A stretch of 64,000 nucleotides of DNA from Nautiliales bacterium (GTDB lineage: Bacteria; Campylobacterota; Campylobacteria; Campylobacterales; JAADDX01), in the NCBI GenBank assembly GCA_030826765.1, contig JAUUDM010000033.1, positions 1 through 64,000 on the forward strand. Direction: 5' to 3'. The notes under the pieces are model-generated. The model saw only the letters and a program-made list of their open reading frames with translations, had not been told where the DNA came from and searched no databases. The position numbers and the translations under genes are program-made. Positions 25,091 to 34,270 of the stretch are shown piece after piece (position 1 is the stretch's first letter; each line of letters starts with the position of its first letter).

Positions 25091-25119
25091 TCAAAAAACT
25101 AAAAAAAAGGCTTAATTTA

Positions 25120-26592
25120 ATGATAACTTTTATGCAGACTCATAAAAAATGGTTGATAATTACAATATGGATAGCTACCTTTGCTTTCGTTGGTGCTGGA
25201 TTTGTAGGATGGGGAGCCTATAGTTATGGTAAAAAAGAAGATACAGTAGCAAAAGTAAAAGATACTCAAATTAGTGTAAAAGATGTTCAAACTATTTACT
25301 CTCAACTTTTTAACCAATTAAACCAAGCAATGGGTGGAAAGCTTGATGAAGCAACTGCAAAACAATTTGGACTACAAAAAGCAGCATTTCAAAGAGCTTT
25401 AACAAGAGCAATTTTAATTCAATTTGCAAAAGATAATGGAATTTATATAACAGATGAAGAACTAGCAAAAGACATCACATCAACGACTATGTTTCAAACG
25501 AATGGTAAATTTGATGAAAAATTATACAAAAGATTTTTAAAACAAATACATCTAACTCCAAAAGAGTATGAAAATAATATCAGAAAAGATTTAATGATAA
25601 ATAAAGTTTTATCTGCTTTATCAACTCCTGCTCATAAAGTTACAACTGATACAGTAGCAAGTGCCATATTTATGGAAGATAAAGTAGAGGCAAAAATTAT
25701 AAATGCTCCCAAAATAGATGTAAATGAAAATGAAATTAAAACCTTTTGGGAAAAAAATAAAAATAATTATAAATCACAAACAACTTACGATATAGGTTAT
25801 TATTATATTCCTTTAAATGCAAAAGTAAGTGATGCTGAGTTACATAACTATTATGATGAACATAAACAAAATTATACAGATAAAGATGGAAAAATATTAT
25901 TTTTTGAACAAGCAAAAGATAAAGTAAAAATAGATTTATCAGCAAGTAAAACAAAAAGAGATGCTATCATAACTATGAAAAAATTAAAAAAAGATGAAAT
26001 TAAGTTTAATATTTCTAAAAACACTCCTTTAATAAATAACTACTTAAATATAAGTTTAATGCAAAAATTAATTCAAACAAAATTTTTAAAACCTGTATTA
26101 ACTAAAAAAGGATGGCTAATTGCAAAACTTATAAAAATAAATAAACCTCAAGTATTAAACTATGAAAAAGCCAAAAAACTTGTAAAAAATGATTTAATCA
26201 TACAAAAAAGAAAAGAAGCTTTAATAAAATTAGCTAAAGATAATCTTAAAACATTTAAAGGAAAGGATTTAGGATTTATTGGAAGAGAAGATATTCAAAA
26301 AGTTGCTAAAAAATTAAATATTACTATAGACGAAGCTGGAATATTTGAACAAACACTATTTAATTCTAAAACAGCAACAGGATATACTTTATTACCTACA
26401 AACAATCCAGAAAAAGCTATGATATTCAAAATTACGGCACAAAAATTGCTTAATACAACAAAATATAAAAAGTATGAAAAAAATGTAGAAAATTCTACAA
26501 ATCAATTAAAGCAAAATACACTAGAACAAAATTTGATTCAAAAATTAATGAAATTATATGAATCAGATATAAAAATATATATGAAAATTTAA
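25120..26592 (+). CDS. PpiD/SurA-N-type periplasmic chaperone
   Basis: The 490-residue protein begins with a short cytosolic stretch and one transmembrane helix (about 11-33, WLIITIWIATFAFVGAGFVG). The rest lies in the periplasm. Residues 40-200 match the SurA N-terminal chaperone domain. The later part has PPIase-like helices and strands but I cannot see a convincing parvulin active site. The N-terminal sequence is of the kind found in Campylobacter PpiD-like proteins placed just before ftsA. It probably folds outer-membrane or secreted proteins. The ftsA start follows 12 bases after its stop. Confidence 0.85.
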   Translation: MITFMQTHKKWLIITIWIATFAFVGAGFVGWGAYSYGKKEDTVAKVKDTQISVKDVQTIYSQLFNQLNQAMGGKLDEATAKQFGLQKAAFQRALTRAILIQFAKDNGIYITDEELAKDITSTTMFQTNGKFDEKLYKRFLKQIHLTPKEYENNIRKDLMINKVLSALSTPAHKVTTDTVASAIFMEDKVEAKIINAPKIDVNENEIKTFWEKNKNNYKSQTTYDIGYYYIPLNAKVSDAELHNYYDEHKQNYTDKDGKILFFEQAKDKVKIDLSASKTKRDAIITMKKLKKDEIKFNISKNTPLINNYLNISLMQKLIQTKFLKPVLTKKGWLIAKLIKINKPQVLNYEKAKKLVKNDLIIQKRKEALIKLAKDNLKTFKGKDLGFIGREDIQKVAKKLNITIDEAGIFEQTLFNSKTATGYTLLPTNNPEKAMIFKITAQKLLNTTKYKKYEKNVENSTNQLKQNTLEQNLIQKLMKLYESDIKIYMKI

Positions 26593-26604
26593 AAGGATTA
26601 AATA

Positions 26605-27942
26605 TTGAAAACAATTTTAGGTATTGATATCGGTTCTTCAAAAACAGTTGCACTAATTGCAGACATAGCAGAAGAAGCTACTATTACTGGAGTTGGTATA
26701 ACAAAAAGTAAAGGTATCAAAAAAGGTATAATTACAAATATTGACCAAGCAGCAACCTCTATAAAACAAGCTATAAATGATGCTAAAAGAATCGCTGGTG
26801 TAAATGTAAACAAAGCAATTGTTTCTATTTCTACAGCTTATACACAAAGTACAAAAAGTCATGGAATAGTAAATATACCAACAAATGAAATTACAATATC
26901 TGAAATAAATAGGGCTATTCAAACAGCACTCCATAATGCAACTATTCCTCACGAATATGAAATTATTCAAGCCTTACCTTATAATTTTAAAGTAGATGAT
27001 GTATCTGATATTGAAGATCCTGAAGGTATGAGTGGAAGTAGACTAGAAGTATCTGTACATATTATAATGGCTCAAAAGTCAGGAATTGAAAATACTAAAA
27101 AGATGCTAAAAATTGCTGGACTTAATATTGATAATATAGTTTTAAGCTCATTTGCTTCAGCAATAGCAACTTTAAATGAAGATGAAGAACAACAAGGAAT
27201 AGCTTTAGTTGATATTGGTGCTACTACAAGTGATTTAATAATTTTCAAAGAAAATAGCGTTAGATATACAGATTTTATAGGTATAGGAAGCTATCATATT
27301 ACAAATGATTTAGCAATGGCTCTTCATACTCCTATAAAAGAAGCTGAACATATAAAACTAAACATCGATAAATATTCTGATGAAGAAATAATCGAAATTC
27401 CTCTAATTGGTGACGAACATAATACAAAAACAGCAAATATTTCACTTATAAAAGAAGTTATGTCAGCAAGAATCAATGAGACACTTATTATTTTAAATGA
27501 TTTAGTTGAAAAAAGTAGATTAAAATCACAATTAACTGGTATTGTATTAACAGGAGGATTTGCAAATTTAGCTAATTTAAGAGAAATAGCTATTCCTATT
27601 TTTGGAAACATGTCAGTTAGAATTGCAAAACCAAAAGAAATAAATGGATTGTTTGATAATTTAAAAGCCCCTGAATTTAGCACGTCTATTGGGCTTGTTA
27701 TATATGCATTAGGAAATCATTCTTCTTATGAAATAGATTCTAATAGAAAATTTAGATCAAAATATTCATCACAAATCAATTCAGATATCAATACTCCTAG
27801 AGAAATTGATAATGACAATATATTTAACGACAAAGAAGAAGTAACAGAAAAAGAAAAAATTGTAAATCTAATGGATAAAAAAAAGAAAAATAGCGCATCT
27901 ATTTTTGAAAGATTTAGAATTTGGCTAAATGGAATTTTTTAA
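26605..27942 (+). CDS. ftsA: cell division protein FtsA
   Basis: FtsA is the actin-like protein that tethers FtsZ to the membrane and recruits later division proteins. The 445-residue protein has the phosphate-1 block ILGIDIGSSKTVALIAD (4-20), the SHS2-like 1C subdomain, LVDIGATTSDLIIF and GIVLTGGFANLANL. A linker of about 60 charged residues leads to a C-terminal amphipathic helix (ASIFERFRIWLNGIF) for membrane binding. It begins with TTG behind AAAAGGATTAAA. ftsZ follows after 18 bases in the classical order. Confidence 0.95.
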   Translation: MKTILGIDIGSSKTVALIADIAEEATITGVGITKSKGIKKGIITNIDQAATSIKQAINDAKRIAGVNVNKAIVSISTAYTQSTKSHGIVNIPTNEITISEINRAIQTALHNATIPHEYEIIQALPYNFKVDDVSDIEDPEGMSGSRLEVSVHIIMAQKSGIENTKKMLKIAGLNIDNIVLSSFASAIATLNEDEEQQGIALVDIGATTSDLIIFKENSVRYTDFIGIGSYHITNDLAMALHTPIKEAEHIKLNIDKYSDEEIIEIPLIGDEHNTKTANISLIKEVMSARINETLIILNDLVEKSRLKSQLTGIVLTGGFANLANLREIAIPIFGNMSVRIAKPKEINGLFDNLKAPEFSTSIGLVIYALGNHSSYEIDSNRKFRSKYSSQINSDINTPREIDNDNIFNDKEEVTEKEKIVNLMDKKKKNSASIFERFRIWLNGIF

Positions 27943-27960
27943 AATAAAAAGGAGTTAAAA

Positions 27961-29103
27961 ATGGATAATGGTTATAAATTTGTAGAAGAAAATGAATATT
28001 TAGAAAATGCAAAAATAAAAGTAGTTGGTGTTGGTGGTGGTGGTGGAAATATGCTTAATTATATGATTGAAAAAGGCATAAAAGATATAGAAATGATATG
28101 TGCAAATACAGATGCGCAAGCTTTACAAGCCAACAAAGCACCTATAAAAATCCAATTAGGAAAAGAAGTAACAAAAGGTTTAGGTGCTGGAATGAATCCT
28201 GAAATCGGTAAAGCTGCCGCAGAAGAGAGTTATGATGAAATCAAAAGAGTTCTTGAAGGAGCTGACTTAGTTTTCATCTCTGCTGGAATGGGTGGTGGAA
28301 CAGGAACAGGAGCTGCGCCAGTAATTGCAAAAATCGCAAAAGAAATTGGAGCTTTAACTATTGGAGTTGTTACAAAACCTTTCAAAAGAGAAGGTGCTAA
28401 AAGAGCGAAATTGGCTGAAAACGGATTTAATGCTTTAAAAGATGAGTGTGATTCAATAGTTACAATTTTAAATCAAAAGCTTCTTTCTATTATAGATAGA
28501 AGAGCAAGTAGAAAAGATGCTTACAAAATGGTTGATAATGTACTACATCAAGCTGTAAGTGGAATTACAAATATTATTATTGCTGAAGGTGATGTAAATA
28601 CTGACTTTGCTGATTTACAAGCTGTAATGAGTCATAAAGGTATGGCACTTATGGGTATAGGTCATAAATCTGGGGAAAATTCCGCTTATGATGCTTTAAC
28701 AGAAGCTATAGAATCACCATTACTTGATGATGTTGATATCATGAGTGCAAAAGGATTGCTAATCAATACAACTACAAATGAAAATTATCCTTTGGTAGAT
28801 TTTGATGAAGCTATGAGCTCTGTTTTAGGAGATTTGATAGACAGTGAAGATGTAACTATTATCCAAGGGGAAGCTTACGATAATTCACTTGCAGATGATG
28901 AAATTAAAATAACAATTATAGCGACTGGATTTGATGATAATGAAAAAGCAGTAAACTTAACAAGCAAACCTAGTACTGAAGTTCCAAAACATTTAGATAT
29001 AAATTCATTAGCAAAAAAAGTAGCTGGTGGAAATGATTTTGGACTAGAATTAAGTGGAGAAGACATAGATATCCCTACTTATATGAGACATAGTAAAGAT
29101 TAA
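27961..29103 (+). CDS. ftsZ: cell division protein FtsZ
   Basis: FtsZ is the tubulin-like GTPase that forms the division ring. The 380-residue protein has GVGGGGGNMLNYM, the tubulin signature GGGTGTGAAP (about 105-114), TVVTKPF-like IGVVTKPFKREG and the synergy region. A short linker ends in the conserved C-terminal peptide DIPTYMRH, which binds FtsA and other partners. It is downstream of ftsA and has GGAG before its ATG. A tRNA-Arg gene follows 32 bases after the stop. Confidence 0.97.
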   Translation: MDNGYKFVEENEYLENAKIKVVGVGGGGGNMLNYMIEKGIKDIEMICANTDAQALQANKAPIKIQLGKEVTKGLGAGMNPEIGKAAAEESYDEIKRVLEGADLVFISAGMGGGTGTGAAPVIAKIAKEIGALTIGVVTKPFKREGAKRAKLAENGFNALKDECDSIVTILNQKLLSIIDRRASRKDAYKMVDNVLHQAVSGITNIIIAEGDVNTDFADLQAVMSHKGMALMGIGHKSGENSAYDALTEAIESPLLDDVDIMSAKGLLINTTTNENYPLVDFDEAMSSVLGDLIDSEDVTIIQGEAYDNSLADDEIKITIIATGFDDNEKAVNLTSKPSTEVPKHLDINSLAKKVAGGNDFGLELSGEDIDIPTYMRHSKD

Positions 29104-29135
29104 TTATTTAATCTTACTTTTTTCTTACTTTTTAA

Positions 29136-29212
29136 CTCCCCATAGCTCAGCTGGATAGAGCGTCACCCTGCGGAGGTGAAGGCCACAGGTTCGACTCCTG
29201 TTGGGGAGGCCA
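29136..29212 (+). tRNA. tRNA-Arg with genomic GCG anticodon
   Basis: The acceptor CTCCCCA pairs with TGGGGAG, followed by discriminator G and an encoded CCA. The D arm is GCTCAGCTGGATAGAGC, with A after GG, the arginine identity position. The anticodon stem TCACC/GGTGA encloses the loop CTGCGGA, so the anticodon is GCG (29170-29172). It reads CGC/CGU. Most bacteria use a gene-encoded ACG, edited to inosine, for these codons. No separate promoter is visible in the 32 bases after ftsZ, so it may be processed from the ftsZ transcript. Confidence 0.92.
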
Positions 29213-29262
29213 ACTAATAAAAATATACTAAAACCAATATCTAAAAAACAAATACTATTTTT

Positions 29263-29886
29263 TTAAGTATCAAATAATTTAAAGAAAATTTTTAAGCTCC
29301 TCTTTTCTTTATAACCCATTTTATAATATATTAATTTTAAATACTCTTTTACTTCTTTTGTAGTTAAACCTAATTTTTTAGCTCTTTGTTTAAGAATATA
29401 TTGAGGTATTTTTACTTTTGTTTTGAGAAATTTATTTATCAATTTTTCATACTGTTTATAATTTTTATTTACACAAAATCTTGCAAATACAAATGGTAAT
29501 TTATATTTTTTATGCCACTCATTAGCTAAATCTTTACAATTAGTTGAGTTTTTAAAATATCTTTTAAGTGCTTTATCACCTATTATCACTTCACCTTTTA
29601 AATTCAAAATTTTTGCTAAAATATTTGAAGTATTTGATTCAAAATCATCTTTTGTTTGACCTTGACAAACTAAAACGCTCATAACTTTTTTATTTGCAAT
29701 AATTCCAGCATCAAAACATTTTTTGTTTTTTGATTTAATTGAAGAAATAAATCCAGCTTCTACTAACTTTTTATCAAAAAGCCTATTTATTTGTGATGGA
29801 TAACCTTCTTTGGTCTTTATATTATATTTTTTTATAAAAATATGAAAAGGCAAAAGGTTTAGATAGTCTATTTTACCAACTACCAC
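29263..29886 (-). CDS. mqnA: chorismate dehydratase MqnA (futalosine menaquinone pathway)
   Basis: MqnA converts chorismate to 3-enolpyruvyl-benzoate, the first step of menaquinone synthesis by the futalosine route used by Campylobacterota. The 207-residue protein has the family opening VGKIDYLNLLPFHIF, GYPSQINRLFDKKLVEAGFISSI-type residues and GEVIIGDKALKRYF with EWHKKYKLPFVFARF. Its family N-terminus starts within the last codons of the DUF2207 gene. I chose GTG at 29886, 5 bases after GGAGG; GTG at 29889 is also possible. Both lie in the glycine codons of the upstream gene. It is on the short side for MqnA. Confidence 0.85.
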   Translation of the reverse strand: MVVGKIDYLNLLPFHIFIKKYNIKTKEGYPSQINRLFDKKLVEAGFISSIKSKNKKCFDAGIIANKKVMSVLVCQGQTKDDFESNTSNILAKILNLKGEVIIGDKALKRYFKNSTNCKDLANEWHKKYKLPFVFARFCVNKNYKQYEKLINKFLKTKVKIPQYILKQRAKKLGLTTKEVKEYLKLIYYKMGYKEKRSLKIFFKLFDT

Positions 29887-31624
29887 CACCGCCTCCACCA
29901 CTTCCACCTCCACTTGAATCACTTCCAGTAAAACTACTTGATGAGCTTTCACTTTGTGTATAATTTTTTGTAGTTTCAAAACTATCATATAAATCATCAT
30001 AAAGTCCGTCAAAATCAGATGTATCCCCTTCATACCACTCTATTTCTTTATTTAATTCAGAATATAACTTAAGCCAATGCTCACTCACTCCAAATAACAC
30101 TGCATAAGGTAAAATTTTATCTAAATATTCAGGGTCTTTCTCTAAAAATAACTTGATTTTATTTGCTTCTACTTTTTGAATAAAATCTTTAAATCCAAGC
30201 AAATATCGCAAAATATTAGCTCCTTTAGCTGTATAAACATCTACTTTTGAGCTAAAATATATTATTGGAATCAAAACTAATAAAATCAAAGGAAAAGGAT
30301 ATTTTAAAGTTTCTAAAATTTCAGTTGAAAGTCCAACAAGTTGAATTACAGGAACAATCATAAAAAGTATTTTCATAACTTTTGCTTTAATTAAAAAGAG
30401 AGCTATTAAAATAAAAACCATATCAAAAATCAAAAAGACACTAACACCTATCACATTTTCATCAGCAATAGATAATGTCTGATATCCTGCAAACACAATA
30501 AAAGGTAAAGCAACTAATAAATTTATCATAAAAAATCTACTTTTTGCAGATTTTGGAGTTTTAGAAAAATAACCTTTTTTTATAGCCCAATTAAAAAGTT
30601 TATCTTTTAATGTAGTTATGTTATGTCTCATAACTTTTGCTAAAATTAAATCTTCTTCTCCTAAAATAAAATAATCTTCTTTTACAAATAATATATCATT
30701 TAAATCTTTTAAAAATGGGCTCAATTCTTTATCTGATTCTGTTTTTTCAAGTATTATTTGTTTATCTTCTTTTTTAATTTTCAAATATCCTTTTGTAGCA
30801 AGTTCTAAAATAGCGGCTGTTACATCTTTATCATTAAATTCTTCATCTATTAAAACACCACTTTGTAAAATATCAAAGTTTTTAGGAGGATAATATTGCG
30901 GAGCAATTGGACCTAAATGAACGATATGTTTTTTATAAAAAATATAACTACCTATTGAAAAAACAATTACAAAAAACCATACCCACAAATTATTCGGCTG
31001 AGGCTTTTTATAGGCTTTGATTAAATTTTTATCAAAATATATTCCAACTGTTAATCCATTTTTTGGTGGTAGATCATTAAGTGTTATTAAATAGTTTAAT
31101 TCATCTATTTTTTTTACTTTTGCAGTAGTTGTTGTGCTTCCATAAACTCCACTAAAAGTTTTTATAGTGGCATTTTGTAAAATAGCAGGAAGTTTTAAAT
31201 ATATTTTTGCTACTTTTATAGGAATTTCCCATTCTGTCCCAACTGCATTAAATCTAATTGTATTTAATTTATCATTATATTCTCTAACAACTTTGTCCAT
31301 TGTGTACTTAATTTTATAAGTATGCACACCCGTTACTAATTTATGAGCATCCCCTATTCTAATAATCAATTTATTATCTTTTGTTGCAGTTACTAATTTA
31401 GCAAAGTGTTCATCCATACTTACACTAATATTTTCAGGCTTTCCCCTTAAAATAGGAATAAAACGAAAAATTCCGTGTTTTTTAACTTCACCAAAATTAT
31501 AAGTTATAACTTCACTTACATTTAATTTTCCATTTTGAGATACATTTAAATAAACATCATATTTATCAATTTCTTCAGCAAATAAAGAAACAATAAAAAT
31601 AAATAATACTAGTAACTTTTTCAT
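29873..31624 (-). CDS. DUF2207-domain membrane protein with Gly-rich tail
   Basis: The 583-residue protein has a signal peptide (1-16, LLVLFIFIVSLFAEE) and an extracytoplasmic DUF2207 domain (about 20-200; YDVYLNVSQNGKLNV at its start). A transmembrane helix (about 215-235), a cytoplasmic-type region and three or more further helices (about 365-460) follow. The tail is Ser/Gly-rich and ends GGGGGGSW. Such proteins are regularly encoded next to lemA, as here (ATGA overlap), and are of unknown function. The Gly-rich end is typical of the family. The end of the gene also contains the mqnA start. Confidence 0.88.
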   Translation of the reverse strand: MKKLLVLFIFIVSLFAEEIDKYDVYLNVSQNGKLNVSEVITYNFGEVKKHGIFRFIPILRGKPENISVSMDEHFAKLVTATKDNKLIIRIGDAHKLVTGVHTYKIKYTMDKVVREYNDKLNTIRFNAVGTEWEIPIKVAKIYLKLPAILQNATIKTFSGVYGSTTTTAKVKKIDELNYLITLNDLPPKNGLTVGIYFDKNLIKAYKKPQPNNLWVWFFVIVFSIGSYIFYKKHIVHLGPIAPQYYPPKNFDILQSGVLIDEEFNDKDVTAAILELATKGYLKIKKEDKQIILEKTESDKELSPFLKDLNDILFVKEDYFILGEEDLILAKVMRHNITTLKDKLFNWAIKKGYFSKTPKSAKSRFFMINLLVALPFIVFAGYQTLSIADENVIGVSVFLIFDMVFILIALFLIKAKVMKILFMIVPVIQLVGLSTEILETLKYPFPLILLVLIPIIYFSSKVDVYTAKGANILRYLLGFKDFIQKVEANKIKLFLEKDPEYLDKILPYAVLFGVSEHWLKLYSELNKEIEWYEGDTSDFDGLYDDLYDSFETTKNYTQSESSSSSFTGSDSSGGGSGGGGGGSW

Positions 31625-32181
31625 AAATCTATCTTTGGCATTTTACTAACTTCATCTCTCTCATCTGCTTCTAATTCAAAATATGGTAACTCTTTAAATC
31701 CAAATTTTTGGGCTACTAAATTTGAAGGAAACATTTGAACTTTTGTATTATATTCTCTAACAGTTGCATTAAAATATCTTCTTGCATTAGAAATAGTATC
31801 TTCTGTATTTTTAAGCTCATTTTGTAAATTTATGAAGTTTTCATTTGCTTTAAGCTCAGGATAAGCTTCTGCAAGAGCAAAAATTCCACCTAAACTTTTA
31901 TTTAAAATGTTTGATGCTTGAACTTTATCTTCCAAAGAAGTTGCATTTGCAAAACTATTTCTTGCTTGAATTACTTTCTCAAGTGTTTCTTGTTCATACT
32001 TTTTATAACCTTTTATCGTATCAACAAGTGCAGGAATAATGTTATATCTTCTTTTTAGTTGAACTTCTATATCTGACCAGGCATTTTGAATATATTGTCT
32101 AAGCTTAACTAATGAATTATATATCGAAACAACATATAAAATACCCCCAACAATAAGTCCCAAAAATATCCACAATCCCAT
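31621..32181 (-). CDS. lemA: LemA family protein
   Basis: The 186-residue protein has one N-terminal transmembrane helix (about 2-19) and a long four-helix bundle with the LemA motifs RQYIQNAWSDIEVQLKRR, IIPALVDTIKGYKKYE and YFNATVREYNTKVQMFPSN. LemA proteins are membrane-anchored and their role is not settled. They often pair with DUF2207 or TPM proteins, as here. The ATG is preceded by AAAAGGAG. Its stop overlaps the DUF2207 start by 4 bases. Confidence 0.94.
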   Translation of the reverse strand: MGLWIFLGLIVGGILYVVSIYNSLVKLRQYIQNAWSDIEVQLKRRYNIIPALVDTIKGYKKYEQETLEKVIQARNSFANATSLEDKVQASNILNKSLGGIFALAEAYPELKANENFINLQNELKNTEDTISNARRYFNATVREYNTKVQMFPSNLVAQKFGFKELPYFELEADERDEVSKMPKIDL

Positions 32182-32192
32182 ATTAACTCCTT

Positions 32193-33467
32193 TTATAAAG
32201 CATTTGCAATTAATTCAAGCGGATGTTTAAAAATAACATCACTTTTATTATTATTTAGTGCTTCTGTAATCTGAATTCTACATGCACTACATTCTGCTGC
32301 TACGACATCAGCTTTTGTTTCATCAATCATATCTGCTTTTATTTTACCAGCCTTTTGTGCTAAATCAAATTTTTCAGTTTGCATTGTAATCCCACCAAAT
32401 CCACAACAGATATTAGGGTCACTCATTTCAATTAAATTATAATTTTTTTCTATTAAACTTCTTGGTTCTTTATAAATTCCTTGTACTTTTCTGAAATGAC
32501 AAGGGTCGTGATAAGTAATTTTATCATTTTGCATAGCTTTTTTTGCTAAAAGTTCATTTAAATTTGTTTCTTTATAAAGCCACTCAGTAGCTCCAAAAAT
32601 TTTAGAATTAATTTTTTTATGTTTTTCTAAATATTCAGGGGCATACTCTTTAAAATAGTGTTCATAATCCACTTTCAACATCGCACTACAAGTCGCTTCT
32701 GGAACTAAAATTGCATCAACCTCATCAATCCATTCACTAAAATAATCCATATTAAATTTACTAAGTTTATCAGTAGTATCAAAATCTCCAGTAAAATAAG
32801 CAGGAGCAGAACAACACATCTGCTTTTTAGGAATAAAAATATCAATATCAAGAGCTTTTAATATTTTTACTAAAGCATCTCCAACCTCAACAAAATTATA
32901 ATTTGCCAAACATCCTATAAAAATAGCTACTCTTTTTTTTGGATTTTTTGCTGGAATTTTTTCAGGATATTTATTTAAAAATGATTTTTTCTTCATACTT
33001 GGGAGAAGTCTTCCTTTTTTAACTAAAGGAATTGAAAATTTACTTCTCATTGCATTTTTTTCTTCTTCTATCTTAAATCCACAAGTTTGAAACATATAAC
33101 CCATCTTAGCTACTAAATCAAATACTTTTCTATGTCTAAGTAAATAAAAAAAGACTCTTTTAAACCAACTAATTCCATATTTATCTGCTATATCTTTTCT
33201 TACATTTTCAATAGCAAAATCTGTTTGCAAATGGTTTGGACATACTTGCACACAATTCGTACATAAAAAACAACTTTCAAAAATATCTTTTGCATTTTTA
33301 TCAAGTTCAATATCTCCATTTTGATAACCAGCTAAAAGATCTAAAAATCCTCTTGGAGATGTTGTTTCATCTGGATTCACTCTATGAATTGTGCATTCTG
33401 GAATACATTTACCACATTTTATACATTCATCACTAATTTCTCTAAAATTAAAAATATTATTTTCCAT
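32193..33467 (-). CDS. (Fe-S)-binding oxidoreductase, GlcF-like
   Basis: The 424-residue protein has two N-terminal [4Fe-4S] motifs, CIKCGKCIPEC (about 15-25) and CFLCTNCVQVCP (about 66-77). Two CCG domains follow, of which MCCSAPAYFTG and NICCGFGG are the visible cysteine blocks. This is the layout of the Fe-S subunit of glycolate/lactate oxidases (GlcF/LldE/GlpC type). It would pass electrons from a flavin subunit to the quinone pool at the membrane. The likely FAD partner, the glcD-like gene, lies 13 kb away at 46.3 kb. The substrate is not determined by the sequence. Confidence 0.85.
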   Translation of the reverse strand: MENNIFNFREISDECIKCGKCIPECTIHRVNPDETTSPRGFLDLLAGYQNGDIELDKNAKDIFESCFLCTNCVQVCPNHLQTDFAIENVRKDIADKYGISWFKRVFFYLLRHRKVFDLVAKMGYMFQTCGFKIEEEKNAMRSKFSIPLVKKGRLLPSMKKKSFLNKYPEKIPAKNPKKRVAIFIGCLANYNFVEVGDALVKILKALDIDIFIPKKQMCCSAPAYFTGDFDTTDKLSKFNMDYFSEWIDEVDAILVPEATCSAMLKVDYEHYFKEYAPEYLEKHKKINSKIFGATEWLYKETNLNELLAKKAMQNDKITYHDPCHFRKVQGIYKEPRSLIEKNYNLIEMSDPNICCGFGGITMQTEKFDLAQKAGKIKADMIDETKADVVAAECSACRIQITEALNNNKSDVIFKHPLELIANAL

Positions 33468-33484
33468 ATAATTTTGCCTTTTAT

Positions 33485-34270
33485 CTAATTATCGAATTTT
33501 ATCACAAATCCTCTTGTGTTACCACTTAAATCCTTATAAAAATAATAATTTTCTACATTTAAACTTTTAAAAAAGTCACACATTAACTTTTTTTGATTAT
33601 ATCCAAATTCACAAATAAGCAGTTTAACTTCTCTTTTCATTCCCTCTTTTACTATTTCTTTTAGCAAAAAAGTTCCATTATCTTTTGCAAAAAGTGCCTC
33701 TTCTGGCTCATATTTAAGCGCATCAAATTCCCATTCTTCTTCAACATACGGAGGATTTGAAATTATTATATCTATTTTTTCATCTACTTCATCAAGCAAG
33801 TTAGAAAGTCTAAAATTTACATTTACATTATGAGTTTTTGCATTAATTTTACTTATTTCGATTGCTTTTGGATTTATATCAGTTGCAATAAATTTAAATT
33901 GTGAAAATTTTTTAGCAAGAGTTATTGAGATAATACCACTCCCTACTCCTATTTCAGCAACTGTCGCTTTTGTAAAAGAGTTAAATTCTTTAATAGCTAC
34001 ATCAATTAATGGTTCTGTATCATCTCTGGGAACTAAAATACCTTCTTCAATATAAAATTTTTCTCCATAAAAATAAACTTCATTAAAAATATATTCAAGT
34101 GGATACTCTTTTTTTCTAAGTCCAATAATTTTTAAAAATTCTTCTTCATCAAATTCATATTCAGGATTTAAATGTAAAAATATATTATCTTTATTTAGAA
34201 GTTTAGAGAGAATATACTCTTTTTCGCTTCTGCTTAATTCTTTAATTTTTAATGCTTCTTTTATTTTCAA
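33485..34270 (-). CDS. prmC: peptide chain release factor glutamine methyltransferase PrmC
   Basis: PrmC methylates the Gln of the GGQ motif in release factors RF1 and RF2. The 261-residue protein has the N-terminal helical domain, PLEYIFNEVYFYG, the SAM site VAEIGVGSGIISITLA and the catalytic ISNPPYVEEEW. It starts with TTG at 34270, preceded by AAGGAA, and overlaps batD by 29 bases, so translation is coupled to the bat operon. The adjacency is probably only positional. Confidence 0.92.
   Translation of the reverse strand: MKIKEALKIKELSRSEKEYILSKLLNKDNIFLHLNPEYEFDEEEFLKIIGLRKKEYPLEYIFNEVYFYGEKFYIEEGILVPRDDTEPLIDVAIKEFNSFTKATVAEIGVGSGIISITLAKKFSQFKFIATDINPKAIEISKINAKTHNVNVNFRLSNLLDEVDEKIDIIISNPPYVEEEWEFDALKYEPEEALFAKDNGTFLLKEIVKEGMKREVKLLICEFGYNQKKLMCDFFKSLNVENYYFYKDLSGNTRGFVIKFDN

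Noticed and set aside
29104-29262. Possible small RNA gene around the tRNA-Arg
   Set aside because: Apart from the tRNA itself the flanks are plain AT-rich DNA; a weak ATACT/AGTAT hairpin near 29250 overlaps the mqnA stop and is too small to call.
29887-30033. N-terminal extension of mqnA up to an ATG at 30033
   Set aside because: The extra 49 residues lie entirely inside the DUF2207 gene in another frame, are Val/Glu low complexity and do not match the MqnA family start.
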